Positions 52,985 through 61,979 of a stretch of 64,000 nucleotides of DNA are shown piece by piece. The DNA comes from Actinopolyspora xinjiangensis (GTDB taxonomy: Bacteria > Actinomycetota > Actinomycetes > Mycobacteriales > Pseudonocardiaceae): NCBI RefSeq assembly GCF_900104475.1, contig NZ_FNJR01000003.1, positions 226,917-290,916 on the forward strand. The letters are read 5' to 3'. Below the pieces are notes generated by a model. That model did not search any database. It saw only the letters and a program-made list of their open reading frames with translations, and had not been told where the DNA came from. Numbering within the stretch: position 1 is the first letter of the stretch; every line of letters begins with the position of its first letter. The translations under genes were made by a program, and so were the position numbers.

Positions 52985-53851
52985 ATGGTAGCCGTCCGAG
53001 AACCCGTGCCGAGACGCCGCGTCGACTGGGGACGCGTCGGACTGCACGTGGGCTGTCTGGCCGCCCTGCTGGTGATGCTCTACCCGCTGGCGTGGTTGAT
53101 CGCGACCTCGTTCAAGCCCGCCGACGAGGTGATATCGAGTCTGCGGCTGCTGCCGAGCAGGCTCGCGATGAGCAACTACACCACCGCGCTGGAGGGCGTC
53201 GGCGGGGTGAGCGTGCTGCGGCTGATCGGCAACTCGCTGATCATCTCCACCGGCGCGGTGCTGGGCAACGTGATCAGCTGCTCGCTGGCCGCCTACGCCT
53301 TCGCCCGGCTGCGGTTCACGCTGCGGGGCCCACTGTTCGCGCTGATGCTGGCCACGATCATGCTGCCGCAGCACGCCGTGCTGATCCCGCAGTACATCGT
53401 GTTCAACCAGCTGGGCATGGTCAACACGTTCTGGCCGCTGGTGCTGCCGAAGTTCCTGGCCACCGACGCGTTCTTCGTGTTCCTGACCGTGCAGTTCATG
53501 CGCGGCATCCCGAAGGAGCTCGACGAGGCCGCCACCCTCGACGGGTGCGGTCCGTTCCGGACATTCTTCCGGATCATCCTGCCGCTGAGCAGGCCCGCCC
53601 TGATCACCACCGCGATCTTCACCTTCATCTGGACGTGGAACGACTTCTTCCTGCAGCTGATCTACCTGTTCGAGCCGGAGAAGTTCACCATCACGTTGGC
53701 GCTGCGGTCCTTCGTGGACACGTCCAGCCAGTCCGCCTACGGCCCGATGTTCGCCATGTCGGTGATCGCGCTGCTTCCCATCGTGCTGTTCTTCATGGCC
53801 TTCCAGCGGTTCCTGGTGCAAGGAATGGCCAGTTCCGGGGTGAAGGGGTGA
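52985..53851 (+). CDS. Sugar ABC transporter permease (MalG type)
   Basis: Second permease, 288 residues and six hydrophobic segments. The EAA loop is ELDEAATLDGCGPFRTFFRI with ILPLSRPALI. A GTG at 52979 would add two residues and overlap the previous stop, but AAGGGG before the ATG at 52985 favours the ATG. It belongs to the binding-protein-dependent family that includes MalG and UgpE. Confidence 0.93.
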   Translation: MVAVREPVPRRRVDWGRVGLHVGCLAALLVMLYPLAWLIATSFKPADEVISSLRLLPSRLAMSNYTTALEGVGGVSVLRLIGNSLIISTGAVLGNVISCSLAAYAFARLRFTLRGPLFALMLATIMLPQHAVLIPQYIVFNQLGMVNTFWPLVLPKFLATDAFFVFLTVQFMRGIPKELDEAATLDGCGPFRTFFRIILPLSRPALITTAIFTFIWTWNDFFLQLIYLFEPEKFTITLALRSFVDTSSQSAYGPMFAMSVIALLPIVLFFMAFQRFLVQGMASSGVKG

Positions 53852-53858
53852 TCACCGC

Positions 53859-54476
53859 ATGACAGCCACCACGGACGCCGGCGGGCAGCGCGGCCCGTTC
53901 GGGGCCGGTTTCGAGCTGTTCGCCGACATGCTGGGGATAGGTGTGGCCACCACGCTGGCCTCGCTGCCGGTCGTCACCGCCCCGGCCGCCGTGTCCACGG
54001 CCTGCGGGCAACTGCGGGCGCGGTCCGGGGGACGCCGCTCAACCGACGGCACCGGCTACTTCCGGGCACTGGCACGACGGCTGTGCGGACCACGTGGTCC
54101 CGCTGACCTGCTCGCGGGAGCGGTGTCGGTATTGGTGGTCGCACTGCTGGCCGTCGACGCCCTACTGCTCCGTAGCACGCGAGGAGTCATCCCCGGAACC
54201 GGAATCGTCACGGTGACGCTGATCCTGCTGACGGCGAGCCTGGCGGCGCTCTGCCTGCGCACGGTGGCGCTGCCGATGTCCGAACACGGCTGGCGACCGG
54301 CCCTGCGGCTCGCGGTGCGGGCGAGCGCACTGGATCCGTTGGGCAGCGTACTGCTCGTCATGGCAGTGGCGGTGGCGGCCCTGTGCGTGTGGATGCTGCC
54401 GGTGCTGGCCGTGCTGATCCTCGGCCCGCTGAGCCTGGCCGCCACCGCGGTCCAGGCACGATCTCCGAACCACTGA
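53859..54476 (+). CDS. YesL-like membrane protein (DUF624)
   Basis: A 205-residue membrane protein with four to five hydrophobic segments. The start GFELFADMLGIGVATTLASL followed by PVVTAPAAVSTAC is the signature of the YesL/DUF624 family, which is repeatedly found beside family-1 sugar ABC transporters. It is probably an accessory of the importer; its mechanism is unknown. It is eight bases from the permease stop. Confidence 0.78.
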   Translation: MTATTDAGGQRGPFGAGFELFADMLGIGVATTLASLPVVTAPAAVSTACGQLRARSGGRRSTDGTGYFRALARRLCGPRGPADLLAGAVSVLVVALLAVDALLLRSTRGVIPGTGIVTVTLILLTASLAALCLRTVALPMSEHGWRPALRLAVRASALDPLGSVLLVMAVAVAALCVWMLPVLAVLILGPLSLAATAVQARSPNH

Positions 54477-54572
54477 GCCAGCCGATTTCCCTTCCACGGG
54501 GCCGCGGAGAGACCTGCCGGTCGGCGTGGCCCCGCCGTTTCCGATCCGACAAACAGAGGAACACGATCACAC

Positions 54573-55724
54573 ATGTCGCAGAAAACGCTGCGTATCGCGC
54601 TCAACGGCGTCACGGGCCGCATGGGTTACCGGCAACACCTGTTGCGGTCCGTCCTCGAACTGCGCGACCGGGGAGGCATCGAGATCGCCGACGGCGAGCG
54701 GGTGGCCGTGGAACCGATACTGGTGGGACGCGACTCCGCCAAACTCGCCGAAATGGCCCAGCGGCACTCGATCGACGAGTGGAGCACCGAACTGGACACG
54801 GTACTCTCGGACGAGTCGGTCGACGTCTACTTCGACGCCCAGATCACCTCCGCCAGGGAGCGGGGAGTTCGCGCGGCGATCGCGGCGGGCAAGCACGTCT
54901 ACTCCGAGAAACCGGTGGCCGAGAGCTCCTCGCAGGCCGTGGAGCTGGCCAGACTCGCGGAACGGGCCGGCATCCGGCACGGCGTGGTGCACGACAAGCT
55001 GTACCTGCCGGGACTGCTGAAACTGCGCAGACTGATCGACGGCGGCTTCTTCGGCCGGGTGCTGTCGGTACGCGGCGAGTTCGGCTACTGGGTCTTCGAG
55101 GGTGACTGGCAGAGCGCGCAGCGCCCCAGCTGGAACTACCGCGCCGAGGACGGCGGTGGCATCGTCTCGGACATGTTCTGCCACTGGCACTACGTGCTGG
55201 AGAACCTGTTCGGGCGGGTGGACTCGGTGACCGCCAGAGCCACCACCCACATCCCGACGCGCTGGGACGAACGGGGCGAGGCCTACGAGGCGACCGCCGA
55301 CGACTCGGCCTACGGGATCTTCGAGCTCGCCAACGGGGTGATCGCCCAGATCAACTCCTCGTGGGCGGTTCGGGTCAACCGCGACGAGCTGGTGGAGTTC
55401 CAGGTCGACGGCACCGAGGGCAGCGCCGTAGCCGGACTGCGCGGCTGCCGCGTGCAACACCGTTCGATGACTCCGAAACCGGTGTGGAACCCCGATCTCC
55501 CCACCGGTGAGCGGTTCCGCGAGCAGTGGTCGCAGGTCCCCGACAACGAGGAGTTCGAGAACGGTTTCAAGGCCCAGTGGGAACGCTTCCTGCACGACGT
55601 GCTGCGGGACAGGCCCCACCCGTACGACTTCTTCGCGGGCGCGCGGGGCATCCAGCTCGCCGAGGCGGGGCTGCGTTCCTCCCGGGACGGACAGCGAGTC
55701 CCGCTCGAAAGTCTCGAACGGTGA
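54573..55724 (+). CDS. Gfo/Idh/MocA-family oxidoreductase (second)
   Basis: Dehydrogenase of 383 residues. The Rossmann start is [20 protein letters not shown], with an unusual GVTGRMG in place of GxGxxG, and the EKP motif is [11 protein letters not shown] with the catalytic Lys. The substrate side has [21 protein letters not shown]. Its first 90 residues have a longer insertion than the first oxidoreductase, so the two are not duplicates and should act on different steps. It is separated from the YesL gene by 96 bases and followed by the ATPase gene at 40 bases. Confidence 0.88.
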   Translation: MSQKTLRIALNGVTGRMGYRQHLLRSVLELRDRGGIEIADGERVAVEPILVGRDSAKLAEMAQRHSIDEWSTELDTVLSDESVDVYFDAQITSARERGVRAAIAAGKHVYSEKPVAESSSQAVELARLAERAGIRHGVVHDKLYLPGLLKLRRLIDGGFFGRVLSVRGEFGYWVFEGDWQSAQRPSWNYRAEDGGGIVSDMFCHWHYVLENLFGRVDSVTARATTHIPTRWDERGEAYEATADDSAYGIFELANGVIAQINSSWAVRVNRDELVEFQVDGTEGSAVAGLRGCRVQHRSMTPKPVWNPDLPTGERFREQWSQVPDNEEFENGFKAQWERFLHDVLRDRPHPYDFFAGARGIQLAEAGLRSSRDGQRVPLESLER

Positions 55725-55764
55725 CCCAGGACGAACCGCGAACAACCTTCCGAAAGGACGATCG

Positions 55765-56862
55765 ATGTCGCGAGTGACCTATCACGACGCCGCACGTGTG
55801 TTCTCCGGCAGCTCGCCCGTCCGCGCGGTCGACGGCTTACGGCTGACCGTCGACGACGGCGAGTTCCTGGTACTGGTGGGCCCGTCCGGTTCCGGCAAGT
55901 CCACCGCGCTGCGCATGCTGGCGGGCCTGGAGGAGATCGACGAAGGCAGCGTGCACATCGGTGAGACCGACGTGACCTCGATGCCTCCAAAGGCCCGTGA
56001 CATCGCGATGGTCTTCCAGTCGTACGCGTTGTACCCGCACATGACCGTGGCCGAGAACATGGGGTTCGCCCTGAAGCTGCGCCGGGTGCCCAAAAAAGAG
56101 GTACGGGAACGGGTGGTCGAGGCGGCCGAGCTGCTGGACCTGACCGACTACCTCGACCGCAAGCCCAGAGCACTGTCGGGCGGGCAACGCCAGCGCGTGG
56201 CCATGGGCCGCGCCATCGTGCGCGAGCCCTCGGTGTTCCTCATGGACGAGCCGCTGTCGAACCTGGACGCCAAGCTGCGGGTGGAGACCCGTGCCAACAT
56301 CGCGGCGCTGCAACGGAGACTGGGCACCACCACCATCTACGTCACCCACGACCAGACCGAGGCCATGACGATGGGCCACCGGGTCGCGGTGCTGGCGGGC
56401 GGGGTGTTGCAGCAGTGCGACACCCCCAGGGAGCTCTACGAGCACCCGGCCAACGCCTTCGTGGCCGGGTTCATCGGCTCCCCGGCGATGAACCTGGAAA
56501 CCGTGCCGTTGACCTCGGAGGGTGCCCGGCTGGACGACCTCACCCTGCCGGTCTCCCGCGAGGTGACGGCCTCCCTCGGCGAGAGCTCTGAGGTCACCGT
56601 CGGCATCCGTCCCGAATCGCTGCGGCTGGTCTCCGATGAGCCCGAGAGCCTCGCGCTGCGCGTGGAGCTCGTGGAGGAGCTGGGCGCGGACTGCCTGATC
56701 CACGGCCGCACCGCCGTGGACGGCAAGCGGCTGATCGTGCGCGCGGACGGGCGCAGACCACCGTCCCTGGGCGAGACGGTGCGCGTGGTGATACGCGATC
56801 CCGGCGAGATACACCTGTTCGACGCCGCGAGCGGCGCGCGGGTGGAGCGGCCCCACCCTTAG
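55765..56862 (+). CDS. Sugar ABC transporter ATP-binding protein (MsmK/UgpC type)
   Basis: ATPase of 365 residues that powers the importer. Walker A is [10 protein letters not shown], the signature [16 protein letters not shown], Walker [17 protein letters not shown] and the switch His in VTHDQTEA. The C-terminal third is the regulatory TOBE domain of the MalK branch. Many actinobacterial sugar importers borrow one shared MsiK, so a dedicated ATPase gene in the operon is notable. It is the last gene of the rightward operon. Confidence 0.93.
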   Translation: MSRVTYHDAARVFSGSSPVRAVDGLRLTVDDGEFLVLVGPSGSGKSTALRMLAGLEEIDEGSVHIGETDVTSMPPKARDIAMVFQSYALYPHMTVAENMGFALKLRRVPKKEVRERVVEAAELLDLTDYLDRKPRALSGGQRQRVAMGRAIVREPSVFLMDEPLSNLDAKLRVETRANIAALQRRLGTTTIYVTHDQTEAMTMGHRVAVLAGGVLQQCDTPRELYEHPANAFVAGFIGSPAMNLETVPLTSEGARLDDLTLPVSREVTASLGESSEVTVGIRPESLRLVSDEPESLALRVELVEELGADCLIHGRTAVDGKRLIVRADGRRPPSLGETVRVVIRDPGEIHLFDAASGARVERPHP

Positions 56863-56888
56863 GGTGGCTCGCGAGCCCCGAGGCGGAA

Positions 56889-56928
56889 GGACCGGTGACC
56901 ACGGGACACCGTGGCCACCGGCCGGTCC
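56889..56928. terminator. Terminator between the sugar operon and lacI
   Basis: Imperfect hairpin: CCACGG-gaca-CCGTGG at the tip, extended by GGACCGG / CCGGTCC. It lies between convergent genes and may serve both. Confidence 0.65.
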
Positions 56929-56989
56929 TGCCGATTCCCGCCGGGTGCTTCGGGGAGCTCGGCGCGAGGGTGCCTCAACGCAGCGGCCC

Positions 56990-58021
56990 TCAGCGCAGCG
57001 GCGGAGTACTGGCGCGAACGACGACCTCGCCGCGGAACCGGCGGGTGCGGGAGCGTTCGGCGGGCTCGTCGAGCAGGAAGCCCAGCGCCTGCTCGCCGAG
57101 GCGTTCCAGCGGGATCCGCACCGTCGTCAACGAGGGCCACACGTCCCGCAGGCTGGCGATGTCGTCGAACCCGGCCACGGCCAGCTCGTCCGGCAGCCGC
57201 ACCCCGCGATCGCGAAACGCCGACAGCGCCCCCACCGCCATGACGTCGTTGACCGCGAACACGCACTCGGGCTCCCGGCCGCGCTCCAGCAGCTCGGAGG
57301 CCGCCTCGTAACCACCGTCCCGGGTGAACTCGCCGTTGATCACGTCACGAGCGGCCACCTCGACCCCGTGGCGGCGCAGCCCCTCCCGGAAACCGACCAA
57401 TCGGTCCCGGGCGGTGAGCAGGTCGGCGGGACCGGCCAGCACGGCGAACCGCCGGTATCCGAGGGCCACCAGTTCCTCGGCCAGCGCACGTGCCCCGCTC
57501 CGGTTCTCGACGATCACGGTGTCGGCGGGCAGCTTGTGCTGCCCGATGGCCGCCGCTCTTCCCCCGGCGGTGGTGTAGGCCTCCAGCTCGGCCCGCAGGG
57601 CCTCCAACTGCTCCTCGTTGGTGGTCCGACTGCCCACCAGCACGATGCCGCGTGCCTGCTGGCTGCGCAGCGAGGCAACATATTCGGCCTCCCGCTCGAA
57701 GCGGCGTTCCGTGCTGGCCAGCGTAATGATCAATCCGTGCGGCTCGGCGTTGCGCACGATGCTGGCCGCGATGGTGGAAAAGTACGGATCGGAGATGTCC
57801 GGCACCACCAGACCGACGACGTCGGTGCCACCCCGCGCCATGGCCTGCGCCGGTGCGCTGGGTGAGTAGTCCAGCTTCGCGGCGGCCTGACGCACTCGTT
57901 CCCGCAGTTCCGCACCGACACTGCGCGTACTGCCGTTGAGAACCCGTGACGCGGTGGCCAGTGACACCCCGGCCTGGCGCGCGACGTCGACCAGGTTCAC
58001 CTTGCCCGAACCGCGCGGCAT
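56990..58021 (-). CDS. LacI-family sugar regulator
   Basis: Regulator of 343 residues. The helix-turn-helix is VNLVDVARQAGVSLATASRV with hinge LNGSTRSVGAELRERVRQ and the DNA-contacting SPSAPAQAMA. A periplasmic-binding-protein-like sensor domain follows (VGLVVPDISDPYFSTIA, then the late AGFDDIA). It is probably a repressor released by the imported sugar or its first product. The operators near its own gene and before both gene arms share the palindrome GAAAGCGCTTTC, so it should control all of them. Confidence 0.93.
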   Translation of the reverse strand: MPRGSGKVNLVDVARQAGVSLATASRVLNGSTRSVGAELRERVRQAAAKLDYSPSAPAQAMARGGTDVVGLVVPDISDPYFSTIAASIVRNAEPHGLIITLASTERRFEREAEYVASLRSQQARGIVLVGSRTTNEEQLEALRAELEAYTTAGGRAAAIGQHKLPADTVIVENRSGARALAEELVALGYRRFAVLAGPADLLTARDRLVGFREGLRRHGVEVAARDVINGEFTRDGGYEAASELLERGREPECVFAVNDVMAVGALSAFRDRGVRLPDELAVAGFDDIASLRDVWPSLTTVRIPLERLGEQALGFLLDEPAERSRTRRFRGEVVVRASTPPLR

Positions 58022-58058
58022 CGGTCCTCCCTCACTTTCGGGTCATTCGATGCTACCC

Positions 58059-58078
58059 GCTGGAAAGCTCTTTCCAGC
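58059..58078. promoter_or_regulatory. LacI operator, autoregulatory
   Basis: GCTGGAAAGCTCTTTCCAGC: 9-bp arms around a 2-base centre, 38 bases upstream of the lacI start codon. Confidence 0.8.
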
Positions 58079-58129
58079 ACGCTCCCCGGAGGTTTCTTGC
58101 GTTCCCGGTAGGTTCCCCCTAAGCTCTTT

Positions 58130-58143
58130 GGAAAACGCTTTCC
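58130..58143. promoter_or_regulatory. LacI operator, DUF993 side
   Basis: GGAAAACGCTTTCC, one base from the consensus palindrome GGAAAGCGCTTTCC, 230 bases upstream of the DUF993 start. Confidence 0.75.
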
Positions 58144-58373
58144 TAATTGCTGGCAGATGTTTCCCCCTTCGCATCGGCGGACGGCGTGGCACCCGACTCG
58201 GTGAGCGCCGGAACGACCGGCACCGCCGCGGAACTCCACGCCGCGATCACGCGGGGGCGACCCCGACCCAGTCCCAGCCGGTGCCGGGTCGGCCCGAAAC
58301 GAGAGCCACGGGAGGTTCCACCAGAACGGAACCTCCCGGCACAACCCGAACAGAAGACTTCGACGAGGTACCC

Positions 58374-59537
58374 GTGTCGCGCACTATCCAACTCCCCCGC
58401 TCGGACGGTTCGCTCCACACACACCACCTGAACGAGCCGACCGACCGACCACTCCCGACGAATCCCCCCAACAGCCGCATCGCCTACGCCGCGGCCCACG
58501 TCGTGGCCGACCCGTTCGGGGAGAACACCCCGGGCTCGCCCGCGGCGATCGACTGGGACAGCACCCTGGCCTTTCGCCGGCACCTGTGGGAGTGCGGCCT
58601 CGGGGTCGCCGAGGCCATGGACACCGCGCAACGCGGCATGGGCCTCGACTGGGAGGCCACGCGGGAACTGATCCGCCGCAGCGGCGAGGAGGCGGCGCGT
58701 GTCGGCGGACGCATCGCGGCGGGTGTGGGCACCGACCACCTCTCCCCCGACGTCACCGATCTCGACGAGCTGGTCACCGGATACCGCGAGCAGCTCGACG
58801 TCGCCCAGCGCGCGGGTGCGCGCGTGATCCTGATGGCCAGCAGGCAGCTGGCCGCGGCCGCCACGGGCCCCGCGGATTACCGGCGGGTGTACGACAAGCT
58901 GCTGGCCGAGGTGCAGCAACCGGCGATCCTGCACTGGCTCGGTCCGGCGTTCGACCCCAGATTGGAGGGCTACTGGGGGTCGAGCGACATCGACGAGGCG
59001 GCCGAGTCACTGCTGGAGATCCTGCACGCGCGGGCGGATCGCGTCGACGGCGTGAAAGTGTCGCTGCTGGACGCCGAACACGAGGTACGACTGCGGGAAC
59101 GGCTTCCCGAAGGGGTCCGGCTCTACACCGGCGACGACTTCAACTACCCGAGGCTCATCAAGGGGGAGTCGGGCACCTTCAGCGACGCGCTGCTCGGCGT
59201 GTTCGCCGCCATCGCCCCCGCCGCGGCGGGGGCGCTGCACGCCCTGGACGAGGGCGACGAAACCGGGTTCGACGAGATCCTGGGGCCCACCGTGCCGCTG
59301 GCGCGACAGCTGTTCGCCCACCCCACCTACTACTACAAGACCGGCATCGCCTTCCTTGCCTGGCTGCGCGGCCGGCAACCGGGATTCAGCATGGTCGGCG
59401 GCCTGCAGAGCGGACGCAGCGTGGTGCACCTGGCGGAGGTGTTCCGCCTCGCCGACCTGGCCGGGACGTTGCCGGACCCGGAGCTGGCCGCCGACCGCAT
59501 GCGCTGCCTGCTCGTGACCGCGGGGGTGTCCCGATGA
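58374..59537 (+). CDS. DUF993 protein (aldolase-like TIM barrel)
   Basis: A 387-residue DUF993 protein, a family placed near dihydrodipicolinate synthase-type aldolases. The block TYYYKTGIAFLAWLRG, GVKVSLLDAEHE with Lys, and LYTGDDFNYPRLIKG suggest a TIM barrel with a Lys that could form a Schiff base. GAGG precedes the GTG at 58374, which has in-frame sequence upstream without homology. It overlaps the next gene by four bases. Its inferred job is cleavage of a keto sugar acid, which would yield a 2-keto acid and an aldehyde. No activity is known to me for this family. Confidence 0.82.
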   Translation: MSRTIQLPRSDGSLHTHHLNEPTDRPLPTNPPNSRIAYAAAHVVADPFGENTPGSPAAIDWDSTLAFRRHLWECGLGVAEAMDTAQRGMGLDWEATRELIRRSGEEAARVGGRIAAGVGTDHLSPDVTDLDELVTGYREQLDVAQRAGARVILMASRQLAAAATGPADYRRVYDKLLAEVQQPAILHWLGPAFDPRLEGYWGSSDIDEAAESLLEILHARADRVDGVKVSLLDAEHEVRLRERLPEGVRLYTGDDFNYPRLIKGESGTFSDALLGVFAAIAPAAAGALHALDEGDETGFDEILGPTVPLARQLFAHPTYYYKTGIAFLAWLRGRQPGFSMVGGLQSGRSVVHLAEVFRLADLAGTLPDPELAADRMRCLLVTAGVSR

Positions 59538-60361
59538 CCGAGGACGGTACCGCACGACTGTCGCTGAACCAGAAGACCCTGAACCGCTGCTCCCTGCCCG
59601 AGGTCGTCGCGGAATGCGTTCGCACCGGGATCCCGGCCGTGGGCCTGTGGCGCGAACCGGTGCGGGAGTTCGGTCTCACCGAGGCGGCCGAACTGGTGCG
59701 CTCGAACGGGCTGCGGGTCTCCTCGCTGTGCCGGGGCGGCTTCCTCACCGCCGACACTTCCGAGGGACGCGCGGAGGCGCTGCGGGACAACCGGCGCGCG
59801 ATCGACGAGGCCGCCGAACTCGGCGCCGCCTGCCTGGTACTCGTGGTCGGCGGCCTGCCGAACGGTTCCAGGGATCTGGCGGGGGCGCGAGAACGGGTGG
59901 CAGACGCGCTGGGTGAGCTGGCCCCCTACGCCGAACGGCACGGAATCCGGCTGGCCCTGGAGGCGCTGCATCCCATGTACTGCGCGGACCGCGCGGTGCT
60001 GTCCACCCTCGAACAAGCCCTGGACCTCGCCGAACCGTTCCCGGAGAGCCAGGTCGGCGTGGTGGTCGACACCTTCCACGTGTGGTGGGACCCGAAGCTG
60101 TTCGAACAGATCGAACGGGCTGGTACGCGTATCGCCTCGTTCCAGGTCTGCGACTGGCTCACCCCGCTGCCCGCCGACGTGCTGCTGGGCAGGGGGATGA
60201 TGGGCGACGGCCACATCGACTTCCCACCGATCCGCGAGGCCGTCCACCGGGCGGGCTACACCGGTGACACCGAGGTCGAGATCTTCAACGAGGAGGTCTG
60301 GTCCACGCCCTCCGACGAGGTGGTGGACACCATGATCGAACGCTACCTCCGCCTGACATGA
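59534..60361 (+). CDS. Sugar phosphate isomerase/epimerase (AP endonuclease-2-like TIM barrel)
   Basis: Metal-dependent TIM-barrel isomerase/epimerase of 275 residues. Metal-binding acids and histidines are in LALEALHPM, VGVVVDTFHVWWDP, VCDWL, GRGMMGDGHID and EVEIFNEEVW. Members such as hydroxypyruvate isomerase, IolE and IolI move carbonyl groups or epimerise sugars. The start overlaps the DUF993 stop (ATGA), so the two steps are probably consecutive. The last gene of this arm, glycerate kinase, is 472 bases further. Confidence 0.88.
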   Translation: MTEDGTARLSLNQKTLNRCSLPEVVAECVRTGIPAVGLWREPVREFGLTEAAELVRSNGLRVSSLCRGGFLTADTSEGRAEALRDNRRAIDEAAELGAACLVLVVGGLPNGSRDLAGARERVADALGELAPYAERHGIRLALEALHPMYCADRAVLSTLEQALDLAEPFPESQVGVVVDTFHVWWDPKLFEQIERAGTRIASFQVCDWLTPLPADVLLGRGMMGDGHIDFPPIREAVHRAGYTGDTEVEIFNEEVWSTPSDEVVDTMIERYLRLT

Positions 60362-60833
60362 GTCCTCTCGTCCCGCTTCTGGAGGAGGTTCGCTTGGCGG
60401 AGCCTCCGGCGATGCCTCGCTGCTTTGCCGGAACGGTCGCTCTGTCACTGTGGTCGATTAACCGGTACGTGAGACGGCGCCTCGCGGCGGCGGGCCGCTC
60501 TTGAGCAGCGACCTACGCGGTGAGGCGGCCCGGCCTCGCGAGGCGTCCGCCTCACGCAACGGGGCTTAGCGCGCCGCGGCACGCACGGTCCCGCGACCGA
60601 CACCCCGACTGGACCGAGCCAGCTCGGCTATGCCAACAAGCGGCGCAGCCGCTTACCACCACGCACGCAGCCCGACCACCCGCGGGTTCTCCGGGGAGTG
60701 CCTCGCGAGGACGGCCCCGACGTTGTGTAGGTCGCTACCCGATGTCGGGGCACCCGCAGCGAGGCGCCCCCGGAGGTTCCGCCAAACGACCAGCTACGAG
60801 AACCGGGACGACATTTCACGACAGGAGGGTTGG
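60362..60833. other. Gap filled by an inverted-repeat element
   Basis: The 472-base gap between the isomerase and glycerate kinase genes is almost wholly occupied by the structured repeat element at 60390-60789. Only 28 bases on the left and 44 on the right lie outside it; the right part carries the glycerate kinase ribosome binding site. Confidence 0.7.
60390..60789. repeat. 400-bp hairpin-rich element with 34-bp terminal inverted repeats (MITE-like)
   Basis: The two ends, 60390-60423 and 60756-60789, are inverted copies that agree at 29 of 34 positions (both start TCG-TTGGCGGA when read inward, with one base different). Inside are further perfect dyads: GTGAGGCGG/CCGCCTCAC at 60520-60555, CCGAGC/GCTCGG at 60614-60627, AAGCGGC/GCCGCTT at 60638-60654 and CCCCGAC/GTCGGGG at 60715-60750. 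CCTCGCGAGG occurs twice. No open frame with a ribosome binding site is present. It looks like a non-autonomous transposable or REP-like repeat, or a structured RNA. Confidence 0.7.
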
Positions 60834-61835
60834 ATGCGGGTGTTGGCGGCTCCGGACAAGTTCCGCGGCTCCGCGAACGCGGCCGAGGTGGCGAGCGCCA
60901 TCGCCGACGCGGCGCGGTCGTGCGGACTGGAATGCCTCGAACTGCCGCTTGCCGACGGCGGCGAAGGCACGCTCGACGCGTTCGGTGGCCCCAACCGGTG
61001 GTCCGAGGTGACCGGCCCGCTGGGAGAGCGGGTACGAGCGGGCTGGCGTCTCGACCCCGACGGGCGCGCCGTGGTGGAGATGGCCCGCGCCTCGGGGTTG
61101 ACTCTGGTGGGTGGCGCCGAGGGCAACTCCCCCGAGCGGGCGAGCAGTTCGGGGACGGGTGAGTTGATCGCGGCCGCGCTGCGGGAGGGAGCACAGCGGG
61201 TGCTGGTCGGCATGGGTGGTTCGGCGACCACCGACGGCGGCGCCGGAGCGGTGGAGGTGTTGGCACCGTTCGCGCCGCTGAACGGCGGGAACGGTCGCCC
61301 CGAGGTGTTGGCCTGCTGCGATGTGGACACCGTGTTCCCGGAGGCGGCGCGGGTGTTCGGCCCGCAGAAGGGTGTCGGCCCGGAACGGATCGAGTACCTG
61401 ACCGCCCGGCTGCACGAGCTCGCGGCGAGCTACCGCCACCGTTTCGGGGTGGACGTCTCGAGCCTGACCGGCGGCGGGGCCGCCGGTGGACTGGCGGGCG
61501 GACTGGCAGCGCTGGGAGCACGGCCGGTGTCCGGTTTCGACACGATCTCCCGCGAGCGGGGACTGCACGCGCTCCTGGACACCGTGGACCTGGTGGTCAC
61601 CGGGGAGGGCAAGCTCGACCTCGGCTCGTTCGGAGGAAAGGTGGTCGGTGGCGTGGCCCGCGAGGCGTGGCGACACGACGTGGAGGTCCTGGCGGTGGTG
61701 GGGACCGCGAGCGCCGAGGCCGCCGAGCTGGTCCCGATTCGGGACGTCTCCGCCGAGTTCGGACGCTGGCGTGCCTGGCACGAGACCACCGAGTGCGTGC
61801 GGCGGTGTGTGATCGACCGGTTGACAACGGGCTGA
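60834..61835 (+). CDS. glxK: Glycerate kinase
   Basis: Kinase of 333 residues that phosphorylates glycerate to 2- or 3-phosphoglycerate. Family blocks are LAAPDKFRGSANAAEVASAI at the start, ELPLADGGEGTLDAF, VLVGMGGSATTDGGAGAVEV and TGGGAAGGLAGGLAAL. It is somewhat shorter than the usual 370-380 residues. AGGAGG stands four bases before the ATG. Placed after the DUF993 and isomerase genes, it suggests that glycerate or tartronate semialdehyde is a product of the pathway. The inserted element upstream may cut it off from the operon or supply a promoter. Confidence 0.9.
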   Translation: MRVLAAPDKFRGSANAAEVASAIADAARSCGLECLELPLADGGEGTLDAFGGPNRWSEVTGPLGERVRAGWRLDPDGRAVVEMARASGLTLVGGAEGNSPERASSSGTGELIAAALREGAQRVLVGMGGSATTDGGAGAVEVLAPFAPLNGGNGRPEVLACCDVDTVFPEAARVFGPQKGVGPERIEYLTARLHELAASYRHRFGVDVSSLTGGGAAGGLAGGLAALGARPVSGFDTISRERGLHALLDTVDLVVTGEGKLDLGSFGGKVVGGVAREAWRHDVEVLAVVGTASAEAAELVPIRDVSAEFGRWRAWHETTECVRRCVIDRLTTG

Positions 61836-61941
61836 AGGCCGCGACCTCCGGCAACGAGCGTCGCTTCGGCCCGACGACCTCCGGCAAGAGTTCGTTCGTC
61901 CGCGAGAGCTCGAATCCTGCTCCTTTCCGTCACGGCCAGTA

Positions 61942-61970
61942 TTGAACAGTTCGATCCAAAAAGATGTTAT
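61942..61970 (+). promoter_or_regulatory. Promoter of the TetR gene
   Basis: TTGAAC at 61942-61947 and TGTTAT at 61965-61970 with a 17-base spacer. ATCCAAAA at 61954-61961, between the boxes, recurs before the MFS gene at 62630-62637 and could be part of the TetR site. The -10 ends nine bases before the ATG. Confidence 0.5.
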
Positions 61971-61979
61971 GGTGTCCGC

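Larger units (their letters stand above)
58022..58373. other. Divergent control region, lacI and the DUF993 operon
   Basis: A 352-base gap with both promoters and two LacI sites (listed separately). No gene is supported between the sites and the DUF993 start. Confidence 0.6.

Noticed and set aside
60362-60833. tRNA gene in the hairpin-rich gap
   Set aside because: The stems do not form a cloverleaf, and no TTCGA-type T-loop or CCA end appears at the right distance.
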